NCBI GenBank assembly: GCA_030141605.1
Contig: JAQGDQ010000005.1
Coordinates: forward strand, 682,180-746,179
Length of the DNA stretch: 64,000 bases
From: Tubiluchus corallicola
Lineage: Eukaryota; Priapulida; Priapulimorpha; Priapulimorphida; Tubiluchidae
Direction: 5' to 3'
This document shows positions 37,401-58,297 of the stretch, one piece after another. The position numbers were made by a program, and so were the translations under genes. The notes beneath the pieces were generated by a model, which saw only the letters and a list, made by a program, of their open reading frames with translations, was not told the origin of the DNA and made no database searches. Every line of letters begins with the position of its first letter. The stretch's first letter is position 1.

Positions 37401-40400
37401 GGGGATGGGGTACAGATCAGCCAATAACACTGCTGTAAAAATCAATACAGCTTATTTTTATAGTAGCTGCAGGCCTATTTATAGAACTAGATCGCTAACA
37501 ATAACTGCATTATGCACAAACATCTAGACAAACAGTATACTGTTGCCAAGTTTGCAAGGAGCAAATGGCCTTATCAGCGGAAATACAGTATTTGAGCACG
37601 TATAGATCTCTGCTATTAAAGAGGAAAAAGCATCAAAACTTTTTTCCCATTAAAAACTAAAGGAAAATTACTTTAGTAAAATTTGTGAGCCTGTGCCAGA
37701 AGTGCCCAATAAATTACATCCCCTACCGAGCAAAGATTTTCCGGCTTTGGGTACTTCTATAAATCCTTTCAACCAGTTGGCATTTCCTGTATTCGGTCAA
37801 ATGGAGCACAAAGTCAAGATACATGCTCCATCTCGGATGTGGTAACTGGATATAACTGCTAAACCCATTTACTTTGTATCAGACTGAGTTACAATGCTTA
37901 TAATCGGTACAAACAAACAAAGCCTAACTGCAGAAAAAAAACAGAAAACAATGATGTTATAAACAATATGCACTTAAAATTTTTATATCCAAATAATATA
38001 CCTGATATGGAACTTCGCTTTTGAAGAACATTTTCCCTTGAAGTATGGAATTTTATTCACTGATACAACAGCAGCAAATAATGTTGGCAAGCAGCCAGGT
38101 GTAAAAACCAGGCCTCTTTCTAGTAATTTTGCATCAAACTGTGTCACGCATATCCCTACCCTGTCTCCCTGAAATATGCGAAAAACAAAATTTGTTGAAA
38201 AAATCAGTTTTACAGAAAACTAATTTTTAGCAAGCTAATTCCTTGAGCAAATAATAATCAGTTTTATTAAAACACAGTAGTTTAATATCAAAAAGAATGA
38301 CCTCGGTGAGTCATTGGGCCCTGATATGTTAAATTTTTAGCATAGATCCATACACATACTCCTAATATCATAAATCTAATGGAATCTAAAAGTGTGGCCA
38401 AAATGTGCCAAAATAGAAGTATGCATTCGTTAAACAGTGTTATTTCATTTAAACGACATACAAAACCTAAAAATAAGTCCCATACCTTACACAAATCTGA
38501 ATTATGTAAAAATGAACACCTGACTTTCAAGGCCATGGAATTTTCAACATTTTGAAAATGAAAATCTGCTATGGAAATGGTGTATAGATGTTATGGGGAA
38601 TAATCACGAGGGTTAACCATAAAATCTCCATTTTTAATCGTCACCGTTAATGCTTGTTCGCTACTTCATTATGAAATATGGTCACTTTTTGAATGGTTGA
38701 AAACAATAAGTATGACTGATGTAAGACTTTTATTGGGTCACCTTTTTCCATATTTTTGTCACTTAATTAAGCTGAGTGGGGTTTCAAATTTCTCAGGGTT
38801 CAAGTATGTATCATTTAGTTATACCATCAATTAGTATATCGATTCAAATTTCGTAAAAACACGTGTGACTGTTTTCAAAATTAACTCATATTTTTTTACA
38901 AACCTGCACAGCCTTTTCTACTGGCTTCTTAAACATTTGTATAGACTTCACTTTTCTTTTCTCTTTTACTGCTGATATTTCTACTGTCTAAAATGAGAAC
39001 AAAAATAGTGTTGGACCGAATAATATATCAACACAGAAAATAAATAAATTATTATTTTACATATTCCTTCATTACCAGAATTACTTATACACATTAAGAC
39101 CACATAAACCACACTGGACCATGCTAGAACACACTTATAAGTGAAGGAATTTCATAAGCTTCAAAAGCTATTAGTAAACATCACTACAGTATCGTAAATC
39201 AGAGGTAGCTAATCCAGGTCAGCCTTTCTAACTCTTAAAATCAGACTTACATCATTTATTGCAATGCTCCCATGGAGCACTGTGCCTGTCATTACCGTTC
39301 CTTGCCCTCGAACAATGAAACAGTGATCAACAGCAAAAACGAAATCACCAGTTGCATCCCGTTTCGGAAGATAGACAGTTTTTCGAAGCACTTCCACCAA
39401 GTCAGGCATACCAACTGCATCCACATTTGAGCCCTGAACAAAAGCAAACATTATTGCTTGGTATGTAATGAAAAAACAACCACAACAAGTTTCTCTCACA
39501 AAAACTGCAAGCCTTCAATACACCAGCTCACGAAAAATCTGAACTGCTCTTTTACATAAGAAAAAGCATTACTCAAAAGGATGCTCCTTCTTTCGACCTA
39601 TCCTATCCCTCTGACTCTCATCTTCCTGACAGCCTGTCCTTTAATCTCTCAATGACTCTCTCCTGTGTTTCTTTCATTCTTTTTCCTCACCTGTTTTATT
39701 ATCATAATTAATCATAACTGATAAACAATTAATCTTTTTACCTCTGGTCCACCAGGTTTAGCAGAAACTGGAACAACAGGTGAAGATGCAAATTTGGTAT
39801 TCATCAAGGTCTTTTGGATCCTTTTTGTTACCTATGGTATTAACATACTCGTTAAAGCTTTAAAGTTCACATACTGACACATTCTGTTATAATTACATAA
39901 TAGGCCTATTCTACAGAAGTTTAACAAAAGAAAAAATACCTTCTCAATAGTTTGTTTTTGCTTTTCGGGTGTAAGTACATCTATCTTGTTTAACACCACA
40001 ATCATATGTTCACAAGAAATTTCTCCTATAACAAGACATTCGGCTGTTTGAGTTTGAATTCCCTTGGTTATATCAATCACCAACATCATCAAATCAATTA
40101 TTTGTGCTCCTACAGAAAATATAACACCAAGAAGTCTCTTTACTACTAGTTATTATTATCAGACATAGATTACAACCTAACACTTTTTAGCTGCTTTATC
40201 TAATAACTGTACTTGAACACAAGTGACAATTATATTTAAGTCTCATCCATAGGATTAAGCTTGTTGATGAGCTAGGTTAGAGGGAGGATGGGCGACAACA
40301 TCTACCTTTTAAAAATAGATGTTGCCACTAAGCACTGAATTCCAACTTGCATGCCAAACCATATAACAACATAATGACTGGTTGGCTTAGAGTTGAATCA

Positions 40401-41070
40401 TTGTAATTATTTTTACTTATATTTTTAGACAACAATATACTTGGCTACTTGTGTGTAGTTTTAAAGTGAGAGTTTAACGTACAGCCACTTAACAATACAG
40501 TTGTCGCCGTTAAGAAAACCACCGTTGTGATTTTGAACCCATACCTTAGTTACGATCTTTTTAACCCGGCGGTGCTTGTGCAATTCAATTGAATTCGTTC
40601 TTTTGGATCAGTCTTATGATCACATTACGTTACAGTCTACTTTTAATACAATATATGCACAGAAACAGGGAGGTTAAAAACCAAACACTTGCCGAGTCAA
40701 GCCATACACTAACTGAAGACAATTGCGCAACTGCCGAAAATCACCCAATATGTAAACTAAGCGAATATTGTTTATATGCCTCACCTCCTATAATAGTTCT
40801 TATTAGAGAAGCATGACCTGGACAGTCAACAAGTGTAATTTGCATTTGCTCTTTGGCTACGTTTGCACCATCACGTAAGTGATCTGGAATTTTAATGTTG
40901 AATGACGAAAAGCCCAGATCTAAAGTAATTCCCCTTTCTCTGCTTTGCGGATTTTTATCAAATGCTGCAGTACTAGCAGTGGTACTGAGGGCTTTAACCA
41001 AAGCTGTTTTTCCACTGTCAACGTGGCCCAGAACTCCCACATTAAAATTTACCGGCATGGAAGCAGACAT
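29851..41070 (-). CDS. EEFSEC: Selenocysteine-tRNA-specific elongation factor
   Basis: Translational GTPase that brings selenocysteyl-tRNA(Sec) to the ribosome at UGA codons, working with SBP2 and the SECIS element. Eleven coding exons on the minus strand: 40785-41070, 39940-40109, 39742-39831, 39251-39433, 38904-38987, 38002-38168, 35976-36115, 35524-35668, 33861-33961, 32996-33166, 29851-30032. All are GT-AG with consistent phases; 572 residues (human 596). G motifs are intact: GHVDSGKT (15-22), switch I RERGITLDLG (44-53), DCPGH (82-86), NKID (136-139). EF-Tu-like domain 2 carries FAVDHCFIVRGQGTVMTGTVL, and the Sec-specific C-terminal domain IV carries EYTVIGRSLFKKE and FGQSGKFKVRI, ending FKRYVYDLQKKMVQS. 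A variable basic/serine-rich linker precedes the end, as in vertebrates. Its presence implies the organism makes selenoproteins. Introns carry several inverted-repeat elements. Confidence 0.96.
30839..32599. mobile_element. 1.76-kb inverted-repeat element with TTTTGTAAAA arms
   Basis: Lies within the last EEFSEC intron. The left arm (30839-31205) and right arm (32275-32599) are diverged reverse complements for more than 300 bases; both start TGTAAAAA at their outer ends. Corresponding blocks include CTCACTACTT near the outer ends, GTAGTTTCGTAAGAA-like in the middle and CACTAATTTTGTAAAA near the inner ends. Each arm is itself made of degenerate repeats of TTTTGTAAAA spaced about 25-35 bases. 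The spacer (about 1.07 kb) has no transposase-like frame. This fits a non-autonomous DNA transposon with long inverted, internally repetitive ends. No target duplication is evident. Confidence 0.7.
34198..34360. mobile_element. 163-bp MITE-like element, copy 1
   Basis: Terminal inverted repeats of about 28 bases: TGTTCGCCATGTCCTTTTTA at the left and its near-exact complement ending at 34360. The interior is non-coding. It matches 36451-36579 in reverse orientation with only a few differences. It lies in an EEFSEC intron, and its right end runs straight into a (CA)n array. Confidence 0.82.
34358..34488. repeat. (CA)n microsatellite
   Basis: About 130 bases of CA dinucleotide with a few GC-containing interruptions, followed by an AT-rich stretch (34489-34512). 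It starts at the last bases of the MITE at 34198-34360. The open frames across it are artefacts of the repeat. Confidence 0.95.
36451..36579. mobile_element. MITE-like element, copy 2 (truncated)
   Basis: Near-identical reverse complement of 34198-34330, with a few substitutions and a small A-tract length change. The terminal repeat corresponding to 34333-34360 is missing, so this copy is truncated at its left end. It lies in another EEFSEC intron about 2.1 kb away. Confidence 0.8.
37255..37345 (+). mobile_element. Possible tRNA-derived SINE relic
   Basis: Contains an order of sub-motifs like a decayed tRNA: GTGACTAGCCTGGGTAGC, then CACTTGACTGGGTAATTATA (anticodon-arm-like), then TTTGAAGCCAG in the box B position. 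Too diverged to be a functional tRNA. Confidence 0.3.
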
Positions 41071-41689
41071 ATCGGTATAGATGTCACATATCTCCTAAAA
41101 CATGATTGGATGTAGCGTAGATTAACAGCGCGCTAGCGTTTCTGGGATATCCATGAAGCTGTTGTGATTTGTAAAGGTTTTCAATTTTTAGGTGTGCAAT
41201 TTCAATCGATTAATTCTTGTTTTAGTCAATCCTGAATTAAATAGGCTAGTTAAAGTCAGAAAGTAAAATTTTTTCAAAGTATTTTTTCAATGTAATACTT
41301 TCATAATATCAAACTATGCTTTTGTACAATGACGAATTGGAAAGTTACGTGATATTGATGCCTCACAGTTTACAGACAGAGGCCTTAAGTGTGCCTTACT
41401 TAGGTTTATACGAGCTCATGTATTACATAGTGAGGTAGTAAATCAGATAGGTAGCATCTTGCCGTCTAGAAATTTAAATGTCTGATTTGCATAAGTTCAT
41501 TGTTTTTGTTGAATGCTAAAGTAAAGAATTGTGATCATCACTACACCTATTTTATAAAATGTGCCTCTGTATAAATAAATGTGACACATTGGTGCTAGAG
41601 AGATGCAGATCCCTCATTTGGATTTTATGACTCAGTGTGTTTATTTCATTTGTTTTTCACATAGTTTTGAGTTACTGCATATTGCAAGC
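41071..41689. other. 5' flank of EEFSEC
   Basis: Upstream (minus-strand) region of EEFSEC. A CCAATC motif on the minus strand lies about 40 bases before the start codon (41103-41108), and a GC-rich patch GCGCGCTAGCG is at about 41130. These suit a housekeeping promoter, but this is inference. Confidence 0.3.
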
Positions 41690-41830
41690 CAGTATATACA
41701 CAGCATTCAACGGCAGGCCTGTCAGAAGAAAATTAGTGGCAAGACCATACATAAGTAGGCTGAGGATCAGAGCAAAACCCTGAAGGTCAGATGCTTTCTC
41801 CTGAACTTTACTAATTTAAATTAATTTTTA
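41690..41830 (-). mobile_element. tRNA-derived SINE-like repeat
   Basis: On the minus strand the 3' part (TGGTCTTGCCA, then GCCGTTGAATGCTG, then CTGGCTTGCA) recurs in the same order at 61025-61110. The 5' part has a tRNA-like GGGTTTTGCTCTGATCC box B-like stretch. Two copies sharing a body in the same orientation relative to the tRNA-like head support a SINE family. Confidence 0.55.
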
Positions 41831-41886
41831 TTTTATTTGAAATTTACAAACATCTTCCAAAGTGCTTTACATTAGCATTTTTATAT

Positions 41887-42700
41887 TGTTGGGAGCAGAG
41901 TAGAACACTAGCTGAAGTAGGACAATTGACGTACATGGGCTAGCCCAAGTAGGACGTGTCGTACATGGGCTAGCCCAAGTAGAACACATCATACATGGGT
42001 TGTCCCAAGTAGGACGCATCGTGCATGAGCTGCCCAAGTAGGACACTAATGACAGGTCACGAATTGCGTCGTTAACCGTACTGGCAGCGTCTGATTCTTT
42101 ATTTATTTAATAATAATAATAATTGAAAACCTCAATACACTGTCTGAATAATTTATTATGCATCTGATAAAATAAAGTAATCTTATTCTGAGCTAGTAGA
42201 ATGGCCAATATTAAATTTGGCTTCTACTTAATCTTTTTGAAGTAAAATAAGCCCTCTTTTTAGGCGATTCCAACATTTCATTTTTATTTTGTCTTGCTTC
42301 ACAGACAGGGGATCAGTTTCACTACCTCTTGGACACATATTTGTTTTCTACTAAGTAAACAGGCTAGTGAGCTATGTGCCCTACATAGTTTCTCTCTTTA
42401 AAGCATTAGATACTTAGTTTAATGCTACATGGTGATATTAACGGAGCTAATAGTAATGATGATGTTATTGTAAAGAATACATTTGTAAATTGTCAAGGAC
42501 TATCCATCATTATAAAGTTAGTTTTTTCTAAAACAAATTTAGTTTTATGTTTTATTATGTCATAATTCTCGATTCTCCACAGAAATCGCCAGTGCCCCAA
42601 GTGGGCTGCCCATGTATGACACTTGCTTTTCTGCAAATTTAGCACATGCGCTTTAACGGAAGTGTCCTACTTCAGCTAGTGGCGTACTCTGCGCCCTACA
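41887..42700. mobile_element. Palindrome-ended interspersed repeat, copy B
   Basis: 814 bases with 38-bp terminal inverted repeats (41887-41924 and 42663-42700, five or so mismatches) sharing CACTAGCTGAAGTAGGACA. Inside the left end are four tandem palindromic modules of about 30 bases, GTACATGGGC-TA-GCCCAAGTAGGAC-like (about 41930-42045); one diverged module lies near the right end (42595-42625). The body aligns in reverse with copy A at 3272-3976. No coding capacity. Probably a non-autonomous DNA transposon; the superfamily is not assigned and no clear target duplication is visible. Confidence 0.8.
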
Positions 42701-45700
42701 ATAGATAATGCTTTAAATTGCATTAAAAGCCTGCACATGTGTGACAAACTAAAGAAGTTTCCTTAATTCATTATACTGTAATCATCTAGATTTCAAACCA
42801 AAATTTTTAGAATGAACATGTCATAATGTTCTTGCACTTAAAATTGTAAAGTTTAGCTCAACACCAATTTTAAGTGCAACAAACGTGTAAGTTAATTTTC
42901 AATAGGTTGGAGGATTGTAAAATTGATATTTTTTGTAACTGCAAGCTGGAAAGCGTGCAAATATATTATCAAAACAAAATGTCTACTTAACTACTTAAAG
43001 CATTCACTACTGAGCCTACATTTGTCATTAATAATTTTCTCTTTTTCTTGTTATGTTATGGGAAGATCTACTGCACAGCCACAAACTTTTTTCATTTACC
43101 TACTTAATTACGTTGTGTATCATACAAAATACATTAACAGTTCATTTCAGCTACCACTTCTCGCACGTCTGCAGTAAGCAGAAATGTAATTAAATTTTAA
43201 ACACAATTAGGTACAAGATCAAAGACCATTTTCTTCTTAACCGTTCAGCGTACAAACTTCGTTTAGGCACCAAAATGTGGAGATTTGTTAACAAAAATTC
43301 ATGCGACCAAAGTCGTACTGGCCGAATAGTGTCTGACAGCCCTGTTCAATGGCAAGGTATAGTTATTATGTTCTGCTATTGACAGCAGCCAGAATAATCT
43401 TTTAAACGACAACATAAATAAAGTAACATAAGTTCAGAAAATTTGCCTTGTCTTGTTAAAGTGATTTAATAGACAAGTTTTAAGCAGTATGCTTCCCAAA
43501 CTACTAAAGACAAACTTTTATGTTCAGAAATTCCCGCTTTCAGGCTCTTGCAAGCTCATGCCATTGATACATTTCTTTCCGTAATGCATGAGCTGTGACG
43601 TCTTCTCATGTTGGTGTGTTCGGCCGCGCACCTTCTAAATACAGAATGTGGGGACAGTACACTGGCTGTTTCTACAGAACATTGTGTAAATTAACTGACT
43701 ACTAAAAATAAATACCTGCAGTGAGCAACAGTAAAATGGAAAGTAATAAGATAATATTATTTTGCTAACAGTAGAGTTACATTTAACTTACAGAGCTTTT
43801 GACTGTTTCTGCAGGGATCCAACTTTTGCATGTACTTTTCCCATATTAACCATTAACATTCTCTAACATTAACATGACCTCTAACAACATTCATACAAAC
43901 TTTTGTTGAGTAATAATATAAACAAAATCCAGCCTGTACCATGGTTATGTTACTTTTAGTATAGTATGACCCAACTTTAAATACACTCTGTAGACTATGA
44001 GGCCATTAGTTAATTACAGTAGCCAGATTTGTGGAAACTGTTATCACAATTAGCTGGAGCTTCTAAATTATTTGCTTGCTCTTTTGATTATGTTCCAATT
44101 TTAGACTCTGATGTTTTGATAATCTGTCATGTAAATGTAGACCTTCAGTTATGATAAGTGTATAGCAGTTAGTATACTCTGCATTCACCTTTTTCTTATT
44201 AAATCTACATCATTTTATCTAACTTTTTATTAGAATTTAAATTGGTTGTGAAAGAAAACTCTGCTAAATTTATCTGGTATTCCATTGAAATTAATATAAA
44301 AGTCATATATGTAGCTGCGAATTTGGCACTGTTTTAGGCGAAATTTGTGAAGCCATTTATGGAAGAATTTTTCCCGTTATTACTCTCAGCACTTCCAGTG
44401 CCAGGTTCACGGCAAAATTATGCACGGCAAAATATTAATCAGCTGTATTATGCTTGTGTGGCAAATGATCGTTAATTTCTGAAGTTTACAGGAATTTGAT
44501 GAAGACAAGCCACCAAAATTTAATAATTATTTAATTACTTGTTTGGCATTTAGGCATATGAGTACTCATTGAAGTAATCAAGCAATCATTCATCCAAGTA
44601 AACTATCTTTCAAGCAAACAAACATTTGAAATTTGGGCATGCATGCAACTGCTTAGATCAGAGCTAGTTCCATTGCTGACTTAAATTAAGCATTCCCGTA
44701 ATATGTACTGAATTAAAAATTTACTGAGTTTCACATAGATTTTGCTTCTGTCGAGAGAAATCTGCTTTAATTGCTGAGTATTAATTATGCAAAGTCTGCA
44801 GTATTTTGTTATAATATTTATTCTAATACAAAATGTGACACTATGATAAGTACTTGGTTTAATTACTATGCTAGTAGTCTGTAGTAGGCCCAAACAACAA
44901 CACTAAAAACAGTGTACATTTCTTGTACACAAAGCTGTACAAAACAATAAGGAAAATAAAAATAAAAAATAATATAAGTCAAACAAAAAATGCAATGACT
45001 TGCATCCGTACATAGGTGCAGGTAGTAGCCATAGAAATAATATGGCATGTGTCAATGGTTTACCCATAGTGGCCTCTCAATGAGTTAAGTATTCACGAGA
45101 TACAAATTGCTAATACAGTTTATTTTTTATAAGTAACATACGTCAAACAAAACAGAACAAAGCCTAAACATTGAACAGGACAGTTAGTTGGGGGGGGGAG
45201 ATGAATTGTCCCTGATTGTGGTGTGGCAGCAAATCAACGACTTGTAAAATTTGATATTTTATAATCTAAAAGCAAGGCAAACTCTGAACAATTATTGACA
45301 TTTCTATACAAGACAACATTTTATGGGAACCCTACAATGAAAAATTATGCTTTGAAATTAGTTACTTTTTATAGTTTTCAGTATTTTTTGTTTTTTAGAT
45401 TGCAACTAATTAATTATACATTCCATCGCCTGGCTAATTAGGATTATTCTGAATCATCAACTCAGTTTTACGGAACTCAATGTGCAGCTGCCAACTGTAC
45501 AAACAAGTTAAAGATTCAGTGCTAAATATTGTTGCAGGATCTAAACAACACCTAAATGAACAAGATTTATAATAGAAACGTAAAAAGCTAAAAGGAATCA
45601 CATCTAACAGTTAATATAATGTTAGAAGATTATTTAGGCAAACATTTAGATTTAACTCCTGGTTATGTGTACGTTTCAAATGAGATTGGTTGCAGAAGGC

Positions 45701-46534
45701 TAATTTTCCTAGGCAATTCCTTGACAGATTTGGCTGTGTGGCATTAAGCCCAATTTGCTAGTATGTCTAGAAAAATCCAGACTGGATCTCTGACTCCAGT
45801 GAGATTGGCTTGTTGTTCATGTTTTGCATATATTTAGTGTTTCTTTGTGGAAAAAATACTACTACCGCTACTACTGTTCACGAGAGCCATAGTTAATTTA
45901 CTGTAGTTATTGGAAAAACTTTAAACCTAATTTGTTTTTTCCATGCCTGTCTTTTGCAGCCCCCATTTGCATTACAGTGTCTAAAAATGATATTTAACAT
46001 AACTAATTGTTAGATGAAAGTTTTTCCAACCAATTGCAGAAATTTTTGCCATTTTTTCAGCTCCATGGTGTCAAATAGTGCATATTTCATTACGTATGAT
46101 ATCAATGAATTAATTGATTTCTTAATTTTTTCCGTGTTTTATTCTCTCCTCATTATTTGTACTTCTTTCCTTTCTTTCTTCTTTTCTTCGTGTGACTTCC
46201 ATAACATTTTTTTATATTCTTTATTTCATGTTTTCATTCATATTTTTTGTTTTCGTTGTTTGCCATCCTGTTAGTATTCTCCCATTCCTGTTCAACTTTT
46301 TCCTTCCTTCCTTTTTCTCATCGAGTCTTAATCTGAATGTTACATAGTGTTGGTTAGTATGATAAGTTATAGTTTAGACATGGTTATAGTATAAATATTT
46401 TATTCCAGATTTCATAACTGCAATATTATTTAAATTAGTCTCGGCCAGTCAAATTAAAAAAATATAGTCACATAAAATCCCATCTGTTATGTTTGACATT
46501 TTAATGACTCCTGACAATTATTGACATTTTCTAG
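42701..46534. other. Intergenic, upstream of WDR47
   Basis: No coding exon recognised. A CRE-like TGACGTC near 43597 and a GC-rich CGGCCGCGCACC at 43621 could mark a promoter with a non-coding first exon for WDR47. An AG after a T-rich run at 46533-46534 is a plausible acceptor for the exon with the start codon. A G9 run sits at about 45190. Confidence 0.35.
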
Positions 46535-46556
46535 AGGAGACCCAAAGATTTAAATC

Positions 46557-55033
<8,477 letters not shown>

Positions 55034-58000
55034 CAAACTTACGGGATCTATCTGAAATCTCCCCCGAGTGAAGCCCCGACTATTATGACCCCAGCTATTG
55101 TCCTGCATTCATCTTGAATAGTAATAATGAGATTACAACGCTTTTTTAAATGACCAGATTCACTCATGTTTTCTTTCAAAATATTTATTACTTGCTGGTC
55201 ATCCCAGTCAGGACCAGCACGTAAAAATTTGATTTTTACTGTGTTAAGTTGCTGTCTCAGGTTTTAAGTTTCACTAAGGCAATGATCATTCATTTCAATC
55301 ATTAGTCATTATGTACATACTCGTAAATTATTTAAATGTAGTTTATGGCATGCAAGTAAGTGTATAGCAAGTTATCCGCTGATTAAAAATTTAAAGTAAC
55401 CAGCTCAGTGTGTGCATGATGTGGCATCTTGAAAGCGGCCCAATTTGCAAAATTGCTGATTTGATTAAATTATTAATCGCTTTGTGTACTTTTATGGTTC
55501 TCTAATGTACGCATTTCAAAAACCAAGTAGTAACATGCTTGGTTTATTTATTTCAAATTTAAATTTCCAAGCTTGGCTGTCACAGGAGTTTGTCCTAGGA
55601 CACAAATCATACTCTGGCATGTTAAGCTCACTATATTTTGTAAAAGAAAAAGTAATTGATAGCAAGAAATCAATACTTTATTCCTCATTTTGTGGTTCTG
55701 ACTGACATCACAATTATATGATTAATAATAGTAGATAATCATGTATGTAATTATATAATTATAATTATTGTTGTTGTTACCCTGTGCTGCTACGTTATTA
55801 CTGAGTTACTGATTTTGGATGAATGCAGTTTTATTTGGTTTCGGCTTGTGCAAATATAAAAATAAATTGGCTATATTTCAAATTTTTTTCACGTATAAAT
55901 ACTGACTAAATTAATAAATGTGACTGAAATAGTTTGATTTGTTTAGCATCGTGATTATTATGAGGAAGTTTGCAGTGAAGAATTATGGAGTAAATTGTTG
56001 GTATTTCTGTCACTAATGCATTTTAACCATGAAGATAAGGATTAAAAATAAATGATAGAGAATACTGTATTTGATATAAAATTATTTGCAGCTCATCTTG
56101 TAACAGTAGTACACAGCCTTATCTTAACAGAGATGACTGCATGCATTATGTACTTCATTGTTAATGCTAAATGATTAGTAATGCATAAAGTATTATACTT
56201 ATGTGAATTAGGCTAGTTATAATTTCAATGCATTTTTGCTAAAGTCTCTATTTAAATTGCTTTCTTTAATTTTTTAATAATTGAATATTGGCTACTAGCT
56301 GATACTGCAAATACATGACGCTGTCATACGTTTTACAGTTTTTTTAATTAAATTATTACATTACAATGAAGCAATTGAATTTTTAAATTTTCTATTTAAG
56401 ACATGAAATTGTTCTAGGAAATAATTAACACTGAACATGAAGAACTATTTGAGTGACCATGATGTGTGCTTGCCTGGTCATTAAATGGATGAGCAAGACT
56501 GGAAAATGTGCTTCTGGGCGATTTTCTTCTGCCATACCGCTTCCATGCAAATATTTTTTTCATTGACAACGAAATGAAGGCAAAACACTTCAAATGATTC
56601 ATCTTAAATAAGATTATCCGCTTTAGTTTCTGGACTTGGTATACATCAAGTAGGCCTGCTTGATTCTGCTTTCAGGGTGTCGCACTGTGTAAAATGCATA
56701 TTGCAGGCTTAGAGTATTAATTCGACTAGTCTTCCAGCACAAGTATCCTATACGTTTAAGGGATCACAATCTAAAATGCCGCATCTTATCACCTCGGTGA
56801 ATTCAATATTACACGTGGCCACATTCAGTGAACTCTAGATCTAGATATAACATGCTGAACAGAAAGAAACAGAGAATTTGAAACCACTTCAAGTCACTTT
56901 TGTGTCTGCTATATCATTCATGTTATTTCATCATGAACTAGGCATGACATTTAATTTGTATATGACTTCCCAAATTACTGTGAACAATGCACATACTGCA
57001 GAAGCTACTAATTTCCAAAAAAAGTTGACTCTTCCATAAAAAGAATGATAGCAAAAACAAAATCAACTCGACCAGAGACTCAATTTAGGTAAATGAATTT
57101 TTGTGAAAAGAATTGCACTAATTTTAAGCTAAAACAGAACACTTAATTTTAGCTTAAAATTTTGGAAAATAGGGTGTGATAATACATCTAGCTGCAACTC
57201 ACATTTTAAAAAATGAAATTTTATGAAACAAAGTAATGAAATTCTCATCAAAATGACTTTGATCTCAATATATCGAATCAAGCAAAATAAAACTAGTTAT
57301 TGACTTTCTGATGAAAACTCTCATCATTGGATCAAAGTCAAAAACTGCAAAGAAACCCAAAACGTAAAAATACTGTACTGCTAATTGAACATTAACAATG
57401 TTTGCCATCATTTTTCCTTGAAAACTGTTGAAATGCACAGTAAGAATTTTTCATGTATGTATGCCTGCAAGTGATTTTCATGCACTTCAGTTTTTTTCAG
57501 ATCGAGTAGTTTTCCATTCAGCCTATTATATATAAAAAGACACGCACACTTACTAACCATTCTATGTAAAAATGCATGTGAAATGTAGAACAGTGGTTTA
57601 GGGGAATCTTTTCTTGTAACAGGAGTCCAATGAGCAATGCCTCAGAAATACTTTGCATTTCTGGATGCCAAACTAAAAAATTAAGATAATTGTTAAGCGT
57701 TGCTGAGCCTTTTTTTCATGTATGTAATTCAACATGAGCGGCAAATTCGTTTGATGCCGCCACCAGTACTAATGGAAAAGGAAACCAACTAATTTTGAAA
57801 ATTTGCATGTGAACCATGGAATGACTGAGAACTGAAATTTGGTGCACAAGTGCATGTGAATGATTTAAAAGTGTGGAAGTGGCACACACCTAATAATTGT
57901 GAAATGGAAGGTGTGAACACATCTGAATTCCAGTCTCTTAATAATGTTCAACTTAGGCTTACTTCTAAAAGTAAAAAATTAAAACAGGAAATTGAATAAT

Positions 58001-58297
58001 TTGATTTAAATTTATGAAGGTTATGCATTTTATACAAATAACAGTTCAAATTCCAGAAATGTGAAATTACACAAACGGTGTAATACTGAATGTTCTGCAA
58101 GATAAAAAATGCTATGCAACAAGTATACTATGTCCAAAATTTGTCGTATAAACATATCAGGCATTATTGTAATTACTTCCTAATTTAATAACGACTCTAT
58201 TTCTAGAAGTCATGATAATTTCGCTATAATGCTTTGGAATACCATCTACTGAGTGAAATTTCTGTGATGAAATTCTAAACTCAATCTGGAGTCATCC
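55034..58297. other. Convergent 3' flanks of WDR47 and CACYBP
   Basis: No coding exon seen. The left part should hold the WDR47 3' UTR and the right part the CACYBP 3' UTR on the other strand. Confidence 0.5.
55861..55866 (+). terminator. Candidate poly(A) signal for WDR47
   Basis: AATAAA about 830 bases after the WDR47 stop. Another lies near 55914. Either may be chance in this AT-rich sequence. Confidence 0.25.

Noticed and set aside
46014-46274. 86-codon Phe/Ser-rich open frame upstream of WDR47
   Set aside because: Arises from T- and C-rich low-complexity sequence; no domain and no conserved start context.
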